Position numbers and translations under genes: made by a program. A stretch of 34,012 nucleotides of DNA from Helicobacteraceae bacterium (GTDB lineage: Bacteria; Campylobacterota; Campylobacteria; Campylobacterales; SZUA-545). Shown piece after piece: positions 1 to 7,659 of the stretch (its first letter is position 1; each line of letters starts with the position of its first letter). The notes under the pieces are model-generated. The model was given only the letters and a program-made list of their open reading frames with translations. It had not been told where the DNA came from and did no database searches. The stretch is from positions 1 to 34,012 of the forward strand of contig JAITRJ010000039.1 of NCBI GenBank assembly GCA_031288475.1. The letters run 5' to 3'.

Positions 1-141
1 CTTCTCGACGTTTCCCCACGCCGTGTTCTGGGTCAGCACCGCGCCGACCATCACCTCGTAGGGCGTTTGGGCAGGCCACCAATGCAGCTCGCCATAATGG
101 GCGAACAGCGTTTCGTATATGGACAGCAGCTTATCGCCCAT
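1..141 (-). CDS. HhH-GPD DNA glycosylase, endonuclease III / MagIII-like (partial, N-terminus only)
   Basis: Only the first 47 codons lie in the window; the gene continues past the left edge. The start is the ATG read from 141 downwards, preceded by the ribosome site GGAAGGAG. The translation contains HWWPAQTPYEVMVGAVLTQN followed by T-A-W-x-N-V-E-K. This is the characteristic N-terminal block of the endonuclease III superfamily, including the Helicobacter 3-methyladenine glycosylase MagIII, which has W-W-P ... G-A-V-L-T-Q-N-T at the same place. The family removes damaged bases in base excision repair. The helix-hairpin-helix and catalytic Asp would lie outside the window, so monofunctional glycosylase versus glycosylase/lyase cannot be decided. 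Confidence 0.8.
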   Translation of the reverse strand, partial: MGDKLLSIYETLFAHYGELHWWPAQTPYEVMVGAVLTQNTAWGNVEK

Positions 142-548
142 TGCGGTCTCCTTCCCGCCAAATGAAGCCGGGCAGATTCATCTGCCGGTTCTCCGGCGGC
201 ATCGGCGGGCGGCAGACACTGATGGTGATGATAAACAGATTCGGCGAAACATTATGCTTCATCGCCGTTCGCTCTCCGGGGCAGTTCAGATACAGCATGC
301 CGATTTCCCAGTCCCCAATGCCGCAGTAAACAGCTTTACTATTCGCGGCATCATAGCACAAGGATACAAAACCCGGTTTGGGACACGGAGCGCATGAAAC
401 CGGCAATCGTCCAGCGTCAGAGCGGGTGATCTTGAGGCTGGATGCCGCCAATGAACACCTTCCAGCCAGTTTTCCCATCGTCATAGCTCTTTCCCCAGAT
501 AACAGCGCAGCGTCCGGCCGGAATCCGACATGACCGCGCAAGCTTCAT
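131..548 (-). pseudogene. small unrecognised gene, apparently frame-broken
   Basis: An ATG read from 548 downwards has a good ribosome site (GGCAGGAG, 6 nt before it) and opens a 43-codon frame with plausible coding content (GKSYDDGKTGWKVFIGG) that stops at 417-419. From about 430 downwards the neighbouring frame stays open to the stop at 131-133 and reads sensibly (VSLCYDAANSKAVYCGIGDW), overlapping the next gene start by 11 nt. The simplest reading is one gene of about 135 residues broken by a single frameshift. It could instead be a short gene followed by unrelated open frame, or a sequencing error. No family is recognised. Confidence 0.35.
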
Positions 549-605
549 TGTCGCTCCTGCCAGTTCACTGTTTTAGACAGGCTACGTTCAAGGATCGCCC
601 GAAAA

Positions 606-633
606 CATCCGTATGCCGGCGCTAAAACGGATG
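606..633. repeat. short inverted repeat in the flgE upstream region
   Basis: CATCCGT at 606-612 is mirrored by ACGGATG at 627-633 with a 14-nt loop. It lies between the divergent minus-strand gene start at 548 and the flgE promoter. It could be a protein-binding site or a weak hairpin; there is no T-tract to make it a terminator. Confidence 0.3.
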
Positions 634-681
634 GCGACAGGCGCTCTCTTCAATGCCTGCTTCCCTGTGAAAATGCGCCTT

Positions 682-700
682 TTAGGAATAATCTTTGCTT
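682..700 (+). promoter_or_regulatory. sigma-54 (RpoN) type -24/-12 promoter for flgE
   Basis: The sequence TTAGGAATAATCTTTGCTT has GG at 685-686 and GC at 697-698, separated by exactly 10 nt, with TTTGCT around the -12 element. This is the sigma-54 layout and close to the Campylobacter form. It ends 36 nt before the flgE start. In Campylobacter and Helicobacter the hook gene belongs to the RpoN class, so position and neighbour agree. Confidence 0.8.
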
Positions 701-736
701 GCAAAAGCGCAGTAAAAACCATTTAAGGATCTCTAA

Positions 737-3376
737 ATGATGCGTTCTCTTTTCAGCGGCGTCAGCGGGCTGGTCTCCCATCAGGTCGCTATGGACGTTG
801 AAGGCAACAACATTGCGAACGTGAATACATACGGGTTTAAGTATTCGCGCACCAATTTTCAGGATACGCTGCTTCAGACATTGAAGCCCTCAACGGCTCC
901 GCAGGGGCAGTTGGGCGGGCGCAACGCCCTTCAGATCGGCAGCGGCGTAGGTGTCGCCAATGTCCAGCGCATCCATTTGCAGGGTCCGACGCAGGCGACG
1001 GATAAAAACACCGATATGGCGATCAAAGGTGATGGTTTTTTTGTCGTCAGCGCGGATGGCGGCAGAACTTACAGCTATACGCGGGCGGGAAACTTTGCTT
1101 TTGACGCGAACGGCAACTTTGTCAATCCAAACGGACTGATTGTGCAGGGCTGGATTGCGGACGAACGTTTTAACGTCGATAGTTCAATGGGCATTGAAAA
1201 TATCCTGATCGATCCTGCTATGACCGTTCCGGCGAAGCCTTCGGCAAATATCAAGATATGCGCGAATCTGAACGCGGGCAGCACGCTGGGCACTTCTGAG
1301 CGCTCCCCATCAAGTAGCACAATCAACCTCAGCGACGATGTGGGATCGCTTTACAGCTTTGACGGCAAGCCGCTGGGTCTGAAAAGAAACAACGACATAC
1401 TTACGCTGGAGCTGACAAGAACGTTTGACGCGGGCGGCACGCTGACGCAGTCCTCCGCCACGTATACGTTTACCTACGGCGTCGGTTCCACCAAGACTGA
1501 CGGATACTTTATAACGGTGCAGGACTTACTTGACGAAATCAACAGCCGCATAAAAGATTCGACGGGCGTCTATGACAACAAGGTACTTCTCACGGGCGAC
1601 GGACAGATTGCCGCCGCTCAGCATATCACCGCCGTCTATGAGAGTATGAGCTCAAGCTCGCTTCTTTGTGAACTGCTGGAGCCGGTTACCTACGGCACGT
1701 TTATGTCCAAAACCTTTAAGACAAACGTGAACGCTTTTATAGGCGCGGACGATCTGGGTGAGATGTTCAACGACGAAGGTAAGGCGTTTCTGCTGAAGGC
1801 GGGCGAAGGTTTGGCGATGGAGGTCGGCAATCTGGGCGAAATAAGAAAGTTTGTCTATCGCGATCCAAGTCAGGAGAATTTCAACGATTACATCAACAAC
1901 AATTTCCAAAGTACGCTTGATATTACCAAGGCGGATAATAGCCAGGGGCTGCATTGGACGCTTAACAGTTCGGGAGAGCAGGCGTTCCTTAACGTAGGTG
2001 ACACAATTACATTCACTTTCAATCCGGTCGCCGCCGGTTCGGTGATCGCGCCGCTGACGCTGACGTATGGACAAACAGGCGTCAATACTTTTCAAACGAT
2101 CGAGCAGCTTATTGAACAGGTAAACACCACGATCGAAACACGCGGCGGCACGTCAAGGATCGTGTGGGACGCGGATAACGGCTTGATCAGCGACGGCTTC
2201 GGCGTGATCGGTTCGGCAACGGTTGGTTTGGCGGGCGGCGGCGCTCCGGCGGCTGGCACTCCGCAGGGAAGATTGCAGGATATATTTACGCCGCTGGGCG
2301 GAGCCGATGGCGTGGCTACCGCTTCCGGACAGTTTAGGAAAAACGATGTCTATTACTTTACCAATATACAGGAACTAGTCAATCTCTATCAGGACGCGCT
2401 TGACGACGCGGGTGATCCGCTGAACTTCATTATTCCGATCAACTCGACGGTAATCGTGAACGATTACGGGCAGATTGAGATCAAAAACAACAGGGGAGAC
2501 ACGTTTGATCTCAACGTTACGGGCTACAACGCTTCTCCAAGACTGGGCGAGGAACAGATTGGAATGAACGCGGGCAACACTCTCCTTACTAAAGCGATGG
2601 CGATGGGCGCGCCCATATCGCCCGGGAGTAACAGCATGAGCGGCACGCTCAACGCCGCTACTTTCAGAGTGGGGGTTGAGGTTTATGACAGCAGCGGCGC
2701 GAAACATCAGCTTACGTTTAATTTCCGTAAGACCTCCACAAGTTACAACAATAACGATCCGACGGTTTGGCGATGGTATGTGGACGCGGCGGAACCAACG
2801 ACGTTTGAATTCCCTACATTTGGCGAGATCCGCTTCAATCTGGATGGAAGCGTTCAATCCTCTTCGCCGCCGTCAATCGTATTCAATCCCAACACGGGAT
2901 CGGCAAGCGGACAGATTCTGCGGCTGGATTTTGGGCTTGGCGGATCGTTCTCCGGGCTTACCAGCTTTGCGGAGACAAGCGCCGTACGCAATAACACGGG
3001 CGCGGATGGCTACGCGGGCGGATTTTTACAGGAGACAAGCATTGATTTGACTGGAATGATTATCGGCGAGTTCAGCAACGGTAAACAATTTAATCTCGGT
3101 CAGGTGGCGATCGCTACCTTTGTAAATAACGAAGGGCTGAAGGCGCTGGGCGGCAACCTGTTCTCGGAGGCGCCAAATTCCGGCGACGCCACGATCGGTA
3201 TGGCGGGTACGGCGAGCAGAGGGGAAATTGCGCCGTCGACTCTTGAGATGAGCAACGTCGATCTCTCAAAGGCTCTGACCAATCTGATTATCATTCAGCG
3301 CGGCTATCAGGCAAGCTCTAAGACGATCACCACCAGCGATCAATTGCTCAACACACTGCTTCAGCTCAAGCAGTAG
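737..3376 (+). CDS. flgE: flagellar hook protein FlgE
   Basis: The 879-residue product forms the flagellar hook, the flexible joint between rod and filament, assembled outside the cell by the flagellar type III export system. The N-terminus (MMRSLFSGVSGLVSHQVAMD, then G-N-N-I-A-N-V-N-T-Y-G-F-K) is the conserved D0 helix of hook/rod proteins. The C-terminus (residues about 835-879: SNVDLSKALTNLIIIQRGYQ, then A-S-S-K-T-I-T-T-S-D-Q-L-L-N-T-L-L-Q-L-K-Q) is the matching helix. The length is about twice that of enteric FlgE but usual for Campylobacterota, where large variable surface domains sit in the middle. AAGGA lies 7 nt before the ATG, and a sigma-54 promoter lies upstream. The gene is followed after 32 nt by maf. 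Confidence 0.97.
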   Translation: MMRSLFSGVSGLVSHQVAMDVEGNNIANVNTYGFKYSRTNFQDTLLQTLKPSTAPQGQLGGRNALQIGSGVGVANVQRIHLQGPTQATDKNTDMAIKGDGFFVVSADGGRTYSYTRAGNFAFDANGNFVNPNGLIVQGWIADERFNVDSSMGIENILIDPAMTVPAKPSANIKICANLNAGSTLGTSERSPSSSTINLSDDVGSLYSFDGKPLGLKRNNDILTLELTRTFDAGGTLTQSSATYTFTYGVGSTKTDGYFITVQDLLDEINSRIKDSTGVYDNKVLLTGDGQIAAAQHITAVYESMSSSSLLCELLEPVTYGTFMSKTFKTNVNAFIGADDLGEMFNDEGKAFLLKAGEGLAMEVGNLGEIRKFVYRDPSQENFNDYINNNFQSTLDITKADNSQGLHWTLNSSGEQAFLNVGDTITFTFNPVAAGSVIAPLTLTYGQTGVNTFQTIEQLIEQVNTTIETRGGTSRIVWDADNGLISDGFGVIGSATVGLAGGGAPAAGTPQGRLQDIFTPLGGADGVATASGQFRKNDVYYFTNIQELVNLYQDALDDAGDPLNFIIPINSTVIVNDYGQIEIKNNRGDTFDLNVTGYNASPRLGEEQIGMNAGNTLLTKAMAMGAPISPGSNSMSGTLNAATFRVGVEVYDSSGAKHQLTFNFRKTSTSYNNNDPTVWRWYVDAAEPTTFEFPTFGEIRFNLDGSVQSSSPPSIVFNPNTGSASGQILRLDFGLGGSFSGLTSFAETSAVRNNTGADGYAGGFLQETSIDLTGMIIGEFSNGKQFNLGQVAIATFVNNEGLKALGGNLFSEAPNSGDATIGMAGTASRGEIAPSTLEMSNVDLSKALTNLIIIQRGYQASSKTITTSDQLLNTLLQLKQ

Positions 3377-3382
3377 ATTGAT

Positions 3383-3400
3383 CCCGCCTCTTCTGGCGGG
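3383..3400 (+). promoter_or_regulatory. GC hairpin between flgE and maf, overlapping the maf ribosome site
   Basis: CCCGCC (3383-3388) pairs with GGCGGG (3395-3400) across a 6-nt loop, immediately after the flgE stop. The right arm runs into GGGAG, the only ribosome-site-like sequence before the maf ATG at 3409. There is no U-tract, so this is not a simple terminator. It may attenuate transcription or mask the maf ribosome site. Confidence 0.45.
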
Positions 3401-3408
3401 AGCGGCTA

Positions 3409-5232
3409 ATGGGTATTTTTGAACAGCTTTGGGAGGCTACGCCGGAAGAGGCGCTTAAAATCGCGCTGGGGCGTTTCGCAAAAAACAGGCGTTTTTTTGA
3501 GAGCAGCCCGCTTAAGCGCTTTTTTGCGCAGCCCAACAAGCGGCTTTCGATTTACGTCGGCGGGGACGGAATCAACATAAAAGAGGGGGATCGGCTGTTG
3601 CACGATTCGCTTCTTGTCCACGCGCAAAAACTTTCCTGCGATCCGCTGAACAGATACCATGCGGTGCGAATCGCAAACCTTGAGGCGGCGGATAATCCAA
3701 ACAGCCCGTACACCGCGGAAGGGATCAACGCCATCATAGAGATAGCGAGAAACGATCGGGATTTTACTGAAGACAGCGTTCATTTCGATATGACATCGCC
3801 GCTTCCGGTCGTCGTTTTCTACGGCGTGCGAAACGGGCTGTGCATCGAGATGCTCCAAGATCGGCTTAAAAACGGCGCGATCCTCTACGAGAGCGATCCT
3901 GAGTGGTTTGTCATATCCTGTTATTTTCTGGACTACGAACGGCTGCTTGCGAAATCTATGCTGATTGTTTCGGGAAGGGTAGACGAAAAGGCGATTACGC
4001 GGTTTCTTGCCGCGAATATGATCGTAAATTCCTTTTTGCGCCTTGAGCTCACCCTTGCGGACGATCCCCTCACGAGGGACGCAAAGCTCGCGATTGGCGC
4101 GGCGCACAGCCAGCTTCTGCGTGGATGGGGAACGGCGGAGGATGAAATGATCGGCGTACGCAACACGTTGAAAAACCGTGATCTTCCATTTCTTTACAAC
4201 TCCAAACGGCAGAATTTTCCAATCGCGGTGGCGGGAAGCGGTCCTTCGCTGAACGGACTGCTTGATTTTCTGCGTGAAGAGAGCAGCAGGCTGATCATCT
4301 TTAGCTGCGGTACGGCGCTCAAGCCGTTATTAAGTGCCGGCATCCGCCCCGATTTTCAAATTGAGATTGAGCGGACGGCGTTTCTCGCCGCGGTTCTTAA
4401 AGAAGCGCCGCTGGGCGGTATACCACTGATCGCCGCTGCTGTGGTCAGTCCGGAGACAATACGAAGCGCAGAAAGCGCCTTTGTGTTCGCGCGCGATTCA
4501 AGCGCGGCGGCGGCGCTGACTTCTGGATGCGAGATTGCGCGTTTTTCCTCTCCTGTCGTAGGCAACGCCGCGCTTGCTCTGGCGTTGAAGTTTTCCAGTC
4601 GGATATATCTTTGCGGGCTGGATGCCGGTTTCAGAAGGAACGCCAAACGCCACGCGGAAAACTCCTTTTACGACGACCGCGGTGACTCAGCCGGTTACGC
4701 GATGCCGACGCGAGGAAATTTCAGCGCGGACATATGGACGACGCCGCTTCTAGCACAGAGCAGAAGCGTTATGGAGATGGCGCTTGCCGCGTATGACGGC
4801 GAAGTCTTCAACCTGTCGGACGGAGCGTTTATCAAAGGAACAAAGCCGCTTAAAGACATTCGGCGCGTAATGACCAGCGGCGCGGATAAAGAAAGCGTGA
4901 TCGACGGTATAAAAGCCGCTTTTCGTCGGGGAGACTTTGTAGCGAAAAACGCTTTGAGGCTGCGGGAACAAGCGGACGAGATGGTCGGCAGGCTCAAAAA
5001 CCGCGCTTCCGCGACGCGAGCCGAACTTTTTGAGGCGGTAAGCTCCGCCGTCTCTGAGTCCCGATTGTCAGCGGAGGAGCTGATCCTTCGCGGAAGCTTC
5101 TGGCATCTTCTGCATGCGCTATTAAAGTCACTGATGGCGGTCGGACGGTCGGACATATCCGACCTCTATGAGAGAATGATCCTTGAGATGGAAAGAACGC
5201 TTCGGGCGATAGCGGCTAGTTTTGATCAATGA
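3409..5232 (+). CDS. motility accessory factor (Maf), DUF115 flagellin-modifying glycosyltransferase family
   Basis: The 607-residue product matches the Maf family found in flagellar loci of Campylobacter, Helicobacter and relatives. Family members are implicated in transferring nonulosonic acids such as pseudaminic acid to flagellin Ser/Thr residues, and their loss often abolishes motility. The core MAF_flag10 domain is visible from about residue 270: P-I-A-V-A-G-S-G-P-S-L-N followed by S-C-G-T-A-L-K-P-L-L and G-I-R-P-D-F-Q-I-E-I-E. The sugar donor and acceptor cannot be read from the sequence. The gene lies directly downstream of flgE and its 3' end overlaps the convergent histidine-kinase gene by 17 nt. 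Confidence 0.88.
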   Translation: MGIFEQLWEATPEEALKIALGRFAKNRRFFESSPLKRFFAQPNKRLSIYVGGDGINIKEGDRLLHDSLLVHAQKLSCDPLNRYHAVRIANLEAADNPNSPYTAEGINAIIEIARNDRDFTEDSVHFDMTSPLPVVVFYGVRNGLCIEMLQDRLKNGAILYESDPEWFVISCYFLDYERLLAKSMLIVSGRVDEKAITRFLAANMIVNSFLRLELTLADDPLTRDAKLAIGAAHSQLLRGWGTAEDEMIGVRNTLKNRDLPFLYNSKRQNFPIAVAGSGPSLNGLLDFLREESSRLIIFSCGTALKPLLSAGIRPDFQIEIERTAFLAAVLKEAPLGGIPLIAAAVVSPETIRSAESAFVFARDSSAAAALTSGCEIARFSSPVVGNAALALALKFSSRIYLCGLDAGFRRNAKRHAENSFYDDRGDSAGYAMPTRGNFSADIWTTPLLAQSRSVMEMALAAYDGEVFNLSDGAFIKGTKPLKDIRRVMTSGADKESVIDGIKAAFRRGDFVAKNALRLREQADEMVGRLKNRASATRAELFEAVSSAVSESRLSAEELILRGSFWHLLHALLKSLMAVGRSDISDLYERMILEMERTLRAIAASFDQ

Positions 5233-6445
5233 AAAACTCCAGCGTAAATACTGAGCCGGACGGCTTGTTATCCGACACAGAGATTTTGATATTTTCTTCG
5301 TCGCATATTGACTTTACAAGCCGCAGCCCCTTTCCGAAGCCGGCGACAGTTTTAATTTCGCGGTGCGCTTCCCTGAAGATCCGTTCCTTGTTGATTATGC
5401 CCGGTCCTGAATCGGCAACGGATAAAACGGCGGTCGTGGGGTGTTTTTCCAGCTTGATATCAATCACTCCGCCTTCGGGACCGTATTTGATAGCGTTCAA
5501 AATGATATTGTGAAAGATGATGCCAAGATCGTCGCTTCTGTACTTTCCGTATACGTTGGAATCCACCATGCTTTTGATCGCCTGCGCGCCGAAAGCGGCA
5601 ACATCGCTGAATTCGGCGATATAGGCGCGCAGAATCTCCGATATATTTACGCGCTCGCGCGGCGGCAGGTTTGAACGGTTATAGGTGTAATTGCAGAACG
5701 TTTTACCGAGCAGACTGGCGGTCGCGCGTATCCGTTTTATATGGTTTTTTGCCGTCTTCGCGTCGCTCTCGTAGAGGCAGTCAAGCTCGCCCAGAATGGC
5801 GTTGGCAAGCTTCGCGATTATTTTAGCCGCCGTTTTTATCATGTCATCTTTTTCTTTGACAAGCGCCTTGATCTCCGCGTTGGCGCGATCGAGATCAAGG
5901 TTGCGCTCGATCAGCGCCTCATTTTTGTTGTCAAAGCGTTTTTGCATCGCGTCATGGAGAAGGGCATTATCCAGCATGATGCCCGCGTAAACGGCAAGCA
6001 TAGAGACCATCTGAACGTCGTCGCTGGTGAACAGTCCCGTTTTTTTGTTGAGCAGTTGAAAAACGCCAATCACCTTCTGTTCAGCGTCAAACATCGGTAC
6101 AGAGAGGATTGAACGGGTTTTGTAGCCCGTAGAGCGATCAATGCCGCTGAAAAATCTGGAATCCTTACCGGCATCGTCAACGATGATCGGACGTTTTTGT
6201 TCGGCGCATAACCCTACGATCCCCTGCCCGACATTGATACAGATGACATCATCGTTCATTCCCTCAGCCAATTGCGACCAGAGCGTACCTGTCATCTCGT
6301 CAACCACAAAGATCGAGCAGCGATCCGCGTTTACCAAAATGTTTGCGCATTCGGAAAGCGTTTTCAGGAACTGACCAAGATCGCGTTCTTTGGCAAGAGC
6401 TTCGCCAAGCTGTTTAATCACCGTCAACTGCTGTTCACTGTTCAT
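5216..6445 (-). CDS. GAF-domain sensor histidine kinase, cytoplasmic, without a clear H-box
   Basis: The start is taken as the ATG read from 6445 because AAGGAGAG lies 7 nt before it, giving 409 residues. Order of parts: GAF domain at about 20-165, coiled coil at about 166-205, a helical segment, then a HATPase_c domain with N box NIILNAIKYG (313-322), G1 box DSGPGI (345-350) and G2 box GFGKGL (369-374). No membrane segment is seen, so it should sense a cytoplasmic signal. A standard H-E/D-x-x-x-P phospho-acceptor box is not evident; H235 is a candidate only. No response regulator is adjacent. The gene follows a 50-codon coiled-coil gene, with 10 nt between the stop of that gene and this start. 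Its 3' end overlaps maf on the opposite strand. Confidence 0.85.
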   Translation of the reverse strand: MNSEQQLTVIKQLGEALAKERDLGQFLKTLSECANILVNADRCSIFVVDEMTGTLWSQLAEGMNDDVICINVGQGIVGLCAEQKRPIIVDDAGKDSRFFSGIDRSTGYKTRSILSVPMFDAEQKVIGVFQLLNKKTGLFTSDDVQMVSMLAVYAGIMLDNALLHDAMQKRFDNKNEALIERNLDLDRANAEIKALVKEKDDMIKTAAKIIAKLANAILGELDCLYESDAKTAKNHIKRIRATASLLGKTFCNYTYNRSNLPPRERVNISEILRAYIAEFSDVAAFGAQAIKSMVDSNVYGKYRSDDLGIIFHNIILNAIKYGPEGGVIDIKLEKHPTTAVLSVADSGPGIINKERIFREAHREIKTVAGFGKGLRLVKSICDEENIKISVSDNKPSGSVFTLEFFIDQN

Positions 6446-6455
6446 CGTCTCTCCT

Positions 6456-6608
6456 TCAACCGTAACTGTGCAACGCGAAATCAACGCCTTTAGAGATCGC
6501 CTCTAGCTTTTCGTCTTTGATCTCCAGTTTCTTTTTAAGTTTCTCGTTTTCGCTTCGCAGATTTTTCACCTCTTTAACCAGCGATTCAACCTTTTTAACA
6601 GTCGACAT
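6456..6608 (-). CDS. small coiled-coil protein (50 residues)
   Basis: An ATG read from 6608 opens a 50-codon frame ending in TGA at 6456-6458. The product begins MSTVKKVESLVKEVKNLRSE and continues with K/E/L-rich heptads, so almost the whole chain is predicted coiled coil, with a short tail GVDFALHSYG. The stop is 10 nt from the start of the histidine kinase, and the kinase ribosome site lies within that gap, so the two are probably co-transcribed. The kinase also contains a coiled coil, which makes a partner or oligomerisation role possible. No family is recognised; the frame, the codon content and the tight spacing are the support. Confidence 0.7.
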   Translation of the reverse strand: MSTVKKVESLVKEVKNLRSENEKLKKKLEIKDEKLEAISKGVDFALHSYG

Positions 6609-6639
6609 ACTCTCAAATCCCCCCTTATGCCATTCGTGT

Positions 6640-6656
6640 TAAAATCAGGTATTTTA
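6640..6656. promoter_or_regulatory. divergent promoter region between rplI and the coiled-coil/kinase genes
   Basis: TAAAAT at 6640-6645 and its mirror ATTTTA at 6651-6656 form an inverted pair, giving a -10-like TAAAAT element on each strand. Reading right, it lies about 35 nt before the rplI start; reading left, about 32 nt before the small coiled-coil gene start. As is usual in Campylobacterota, no strong -35 is seen. Assignment is by position and consensus only. Confidence 0.5.
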
Positions 6657-6680
6657 GCATAAGCTATAAAAGGAGGAGTT

Positions 6681-7121
6681 TTGAAAGTATTATTGATCAG
6701 GGACGTGAAAAATCTGGGCAAGGCGGGTGATATTAAAGAGGTAAAAGACGGTTACGGACAGAATTTTCTGATCAGCAAGGGCTACGCGAAAGCGGCGAGC
6801 GACGCGTCCGCAAGGCAGTTTCAGACGCAGGAAAAGAGACGTCAGGAGGCGCAGGAAGCGGAGATGGAGCGGGCTAAGGAGCTTGCCGGAAAGTTAGAGC
6901 GTCTCAGCTTCAAAATCGTCAAGAAGGTAGGGGCGAACGGCTCGCTGTTCGGAGCGCTCAAAAAGGAGGATGTCGCCGAGGCGCTCAGAGCAAACGGCGT
7001 TGAGATTGACAAGAGAAATATTGAGATGGATACGATCAAGGCGGTGGGCAACTACGAGGTCGGCGCAAAAATCGGTTTCGGACTCCATCCGAAATTCACG
7101 GTCGAAGTGGTAAGCGAGTAG
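6681..7121 (+). CDS. rplI: 50S ribosomal protein bL9
   Basis: The 146-residue product begins MKVLLIRDVKNLGKAGDIKE and continues V-K-D-G-Y-G-Q-N-F-L-I-S-K-G-Y-A, the conserved N-terminal RNA-binding domain of bL9, followed by the long helix and the C-terminal domain. The start codon is TTG, supported by AAGGAGG a few bases upstream. It heads the long plus-strand gene train, and its stop directly abuts the hslV start. Confidence 0.97.
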   Translation: MKVLLIRDVKNLGKAGDIKEVKDGYGQNFLISKGYAKAASDASARQFQTQEKRRQEAQEAEMERAKELAGKLERLSFKIVKKVGANGSLFGALKKEDVAEALRANGVEIDKRNIEMDTIKAVGNYEVGAKIGFGLHPKFTVEVVSE

Positions 7122-7658
7122 ATGTTTGAGGCAACGACCATACTGGCTTACCGCACAGACGAAATGGCAGTGATCGGCGGAGACGGGCAGGTTACCTTTG
7201 GCAGCACGGTGCTGAAAAACAACGCCGAAAAAATCCGTCTGTTAAGAGGCGGCGCGGCGCTTTCAGGTTTTGCCGGTTCTACCGCCGACGCCTTTACGCT
7301 GAACGACATGTTTGAAAAGACGCTGGAAGCGCAAAGGGGCGATCTGTATAAATCGGTGATCGCCTTTGCCAAGACATGGAGGCAGGATAAGATGCTGCGC
7401 CGTCTGGAGGCGATGATGCTCGTGCTGGATACCAAGCATCTGTACATACTGAGCGGAACGGGCGACGTTGTCGAACCTGAAGACGCCGCTCTGGCCGCTA
7501 TTGGCAGCGGCGGGATGTACGCGCTCAGCGCCGCAAAGGCGCTTAAAAGGCACAGCTCTCTTCCGGCTGAGGCGCTGGTGGAGGAGTCGCTTCGGATCGC
7601 GGGCGAAATCTGTATTTACACCAACCAAAACATCAAATTATTGACTTTGAAAGCGTAA
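7122..7658 (+). CDS. hslV: ATP-dependent protease peptidase subunit HslV (ClpQ)
   Basis: HslV is the threonine-type peptidase core of the HslUV proteasome-like protease. The 178-residue product starts [20 protein letters not shown] and has the [20 protein letters not shown] and A-I-G-S-G-G-x-Y-A-L-S-A-A-x-A-L blocks of the family. As in Campylobacter and Helicobacter, a few residues (MFEA) precede the catalytic-type Thr pair, whereas in E. coli the Thr follows Met1 directly. The start is fixed by the ATG touching the rplI stop. hslU follows after one nucleotide. Confidence 0.95.
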   Translation: MFEATTILAYRTDEMAVIGGDGQVTFGSTVLKNNAEKIRLLRGGAALSGFAGSTADAFTLNDMFEKTLEAQRGDLYKSVIAFAKTWRQDKMLRRLEAMMLVLDTKHLYILSGTGDVVEPEDAALAAIGSGGMYALSAAKALKRHSSLPAEALVEESLRIAGEICIYTNQNIKLLTLKA

Positions 7659-7659
7659 A

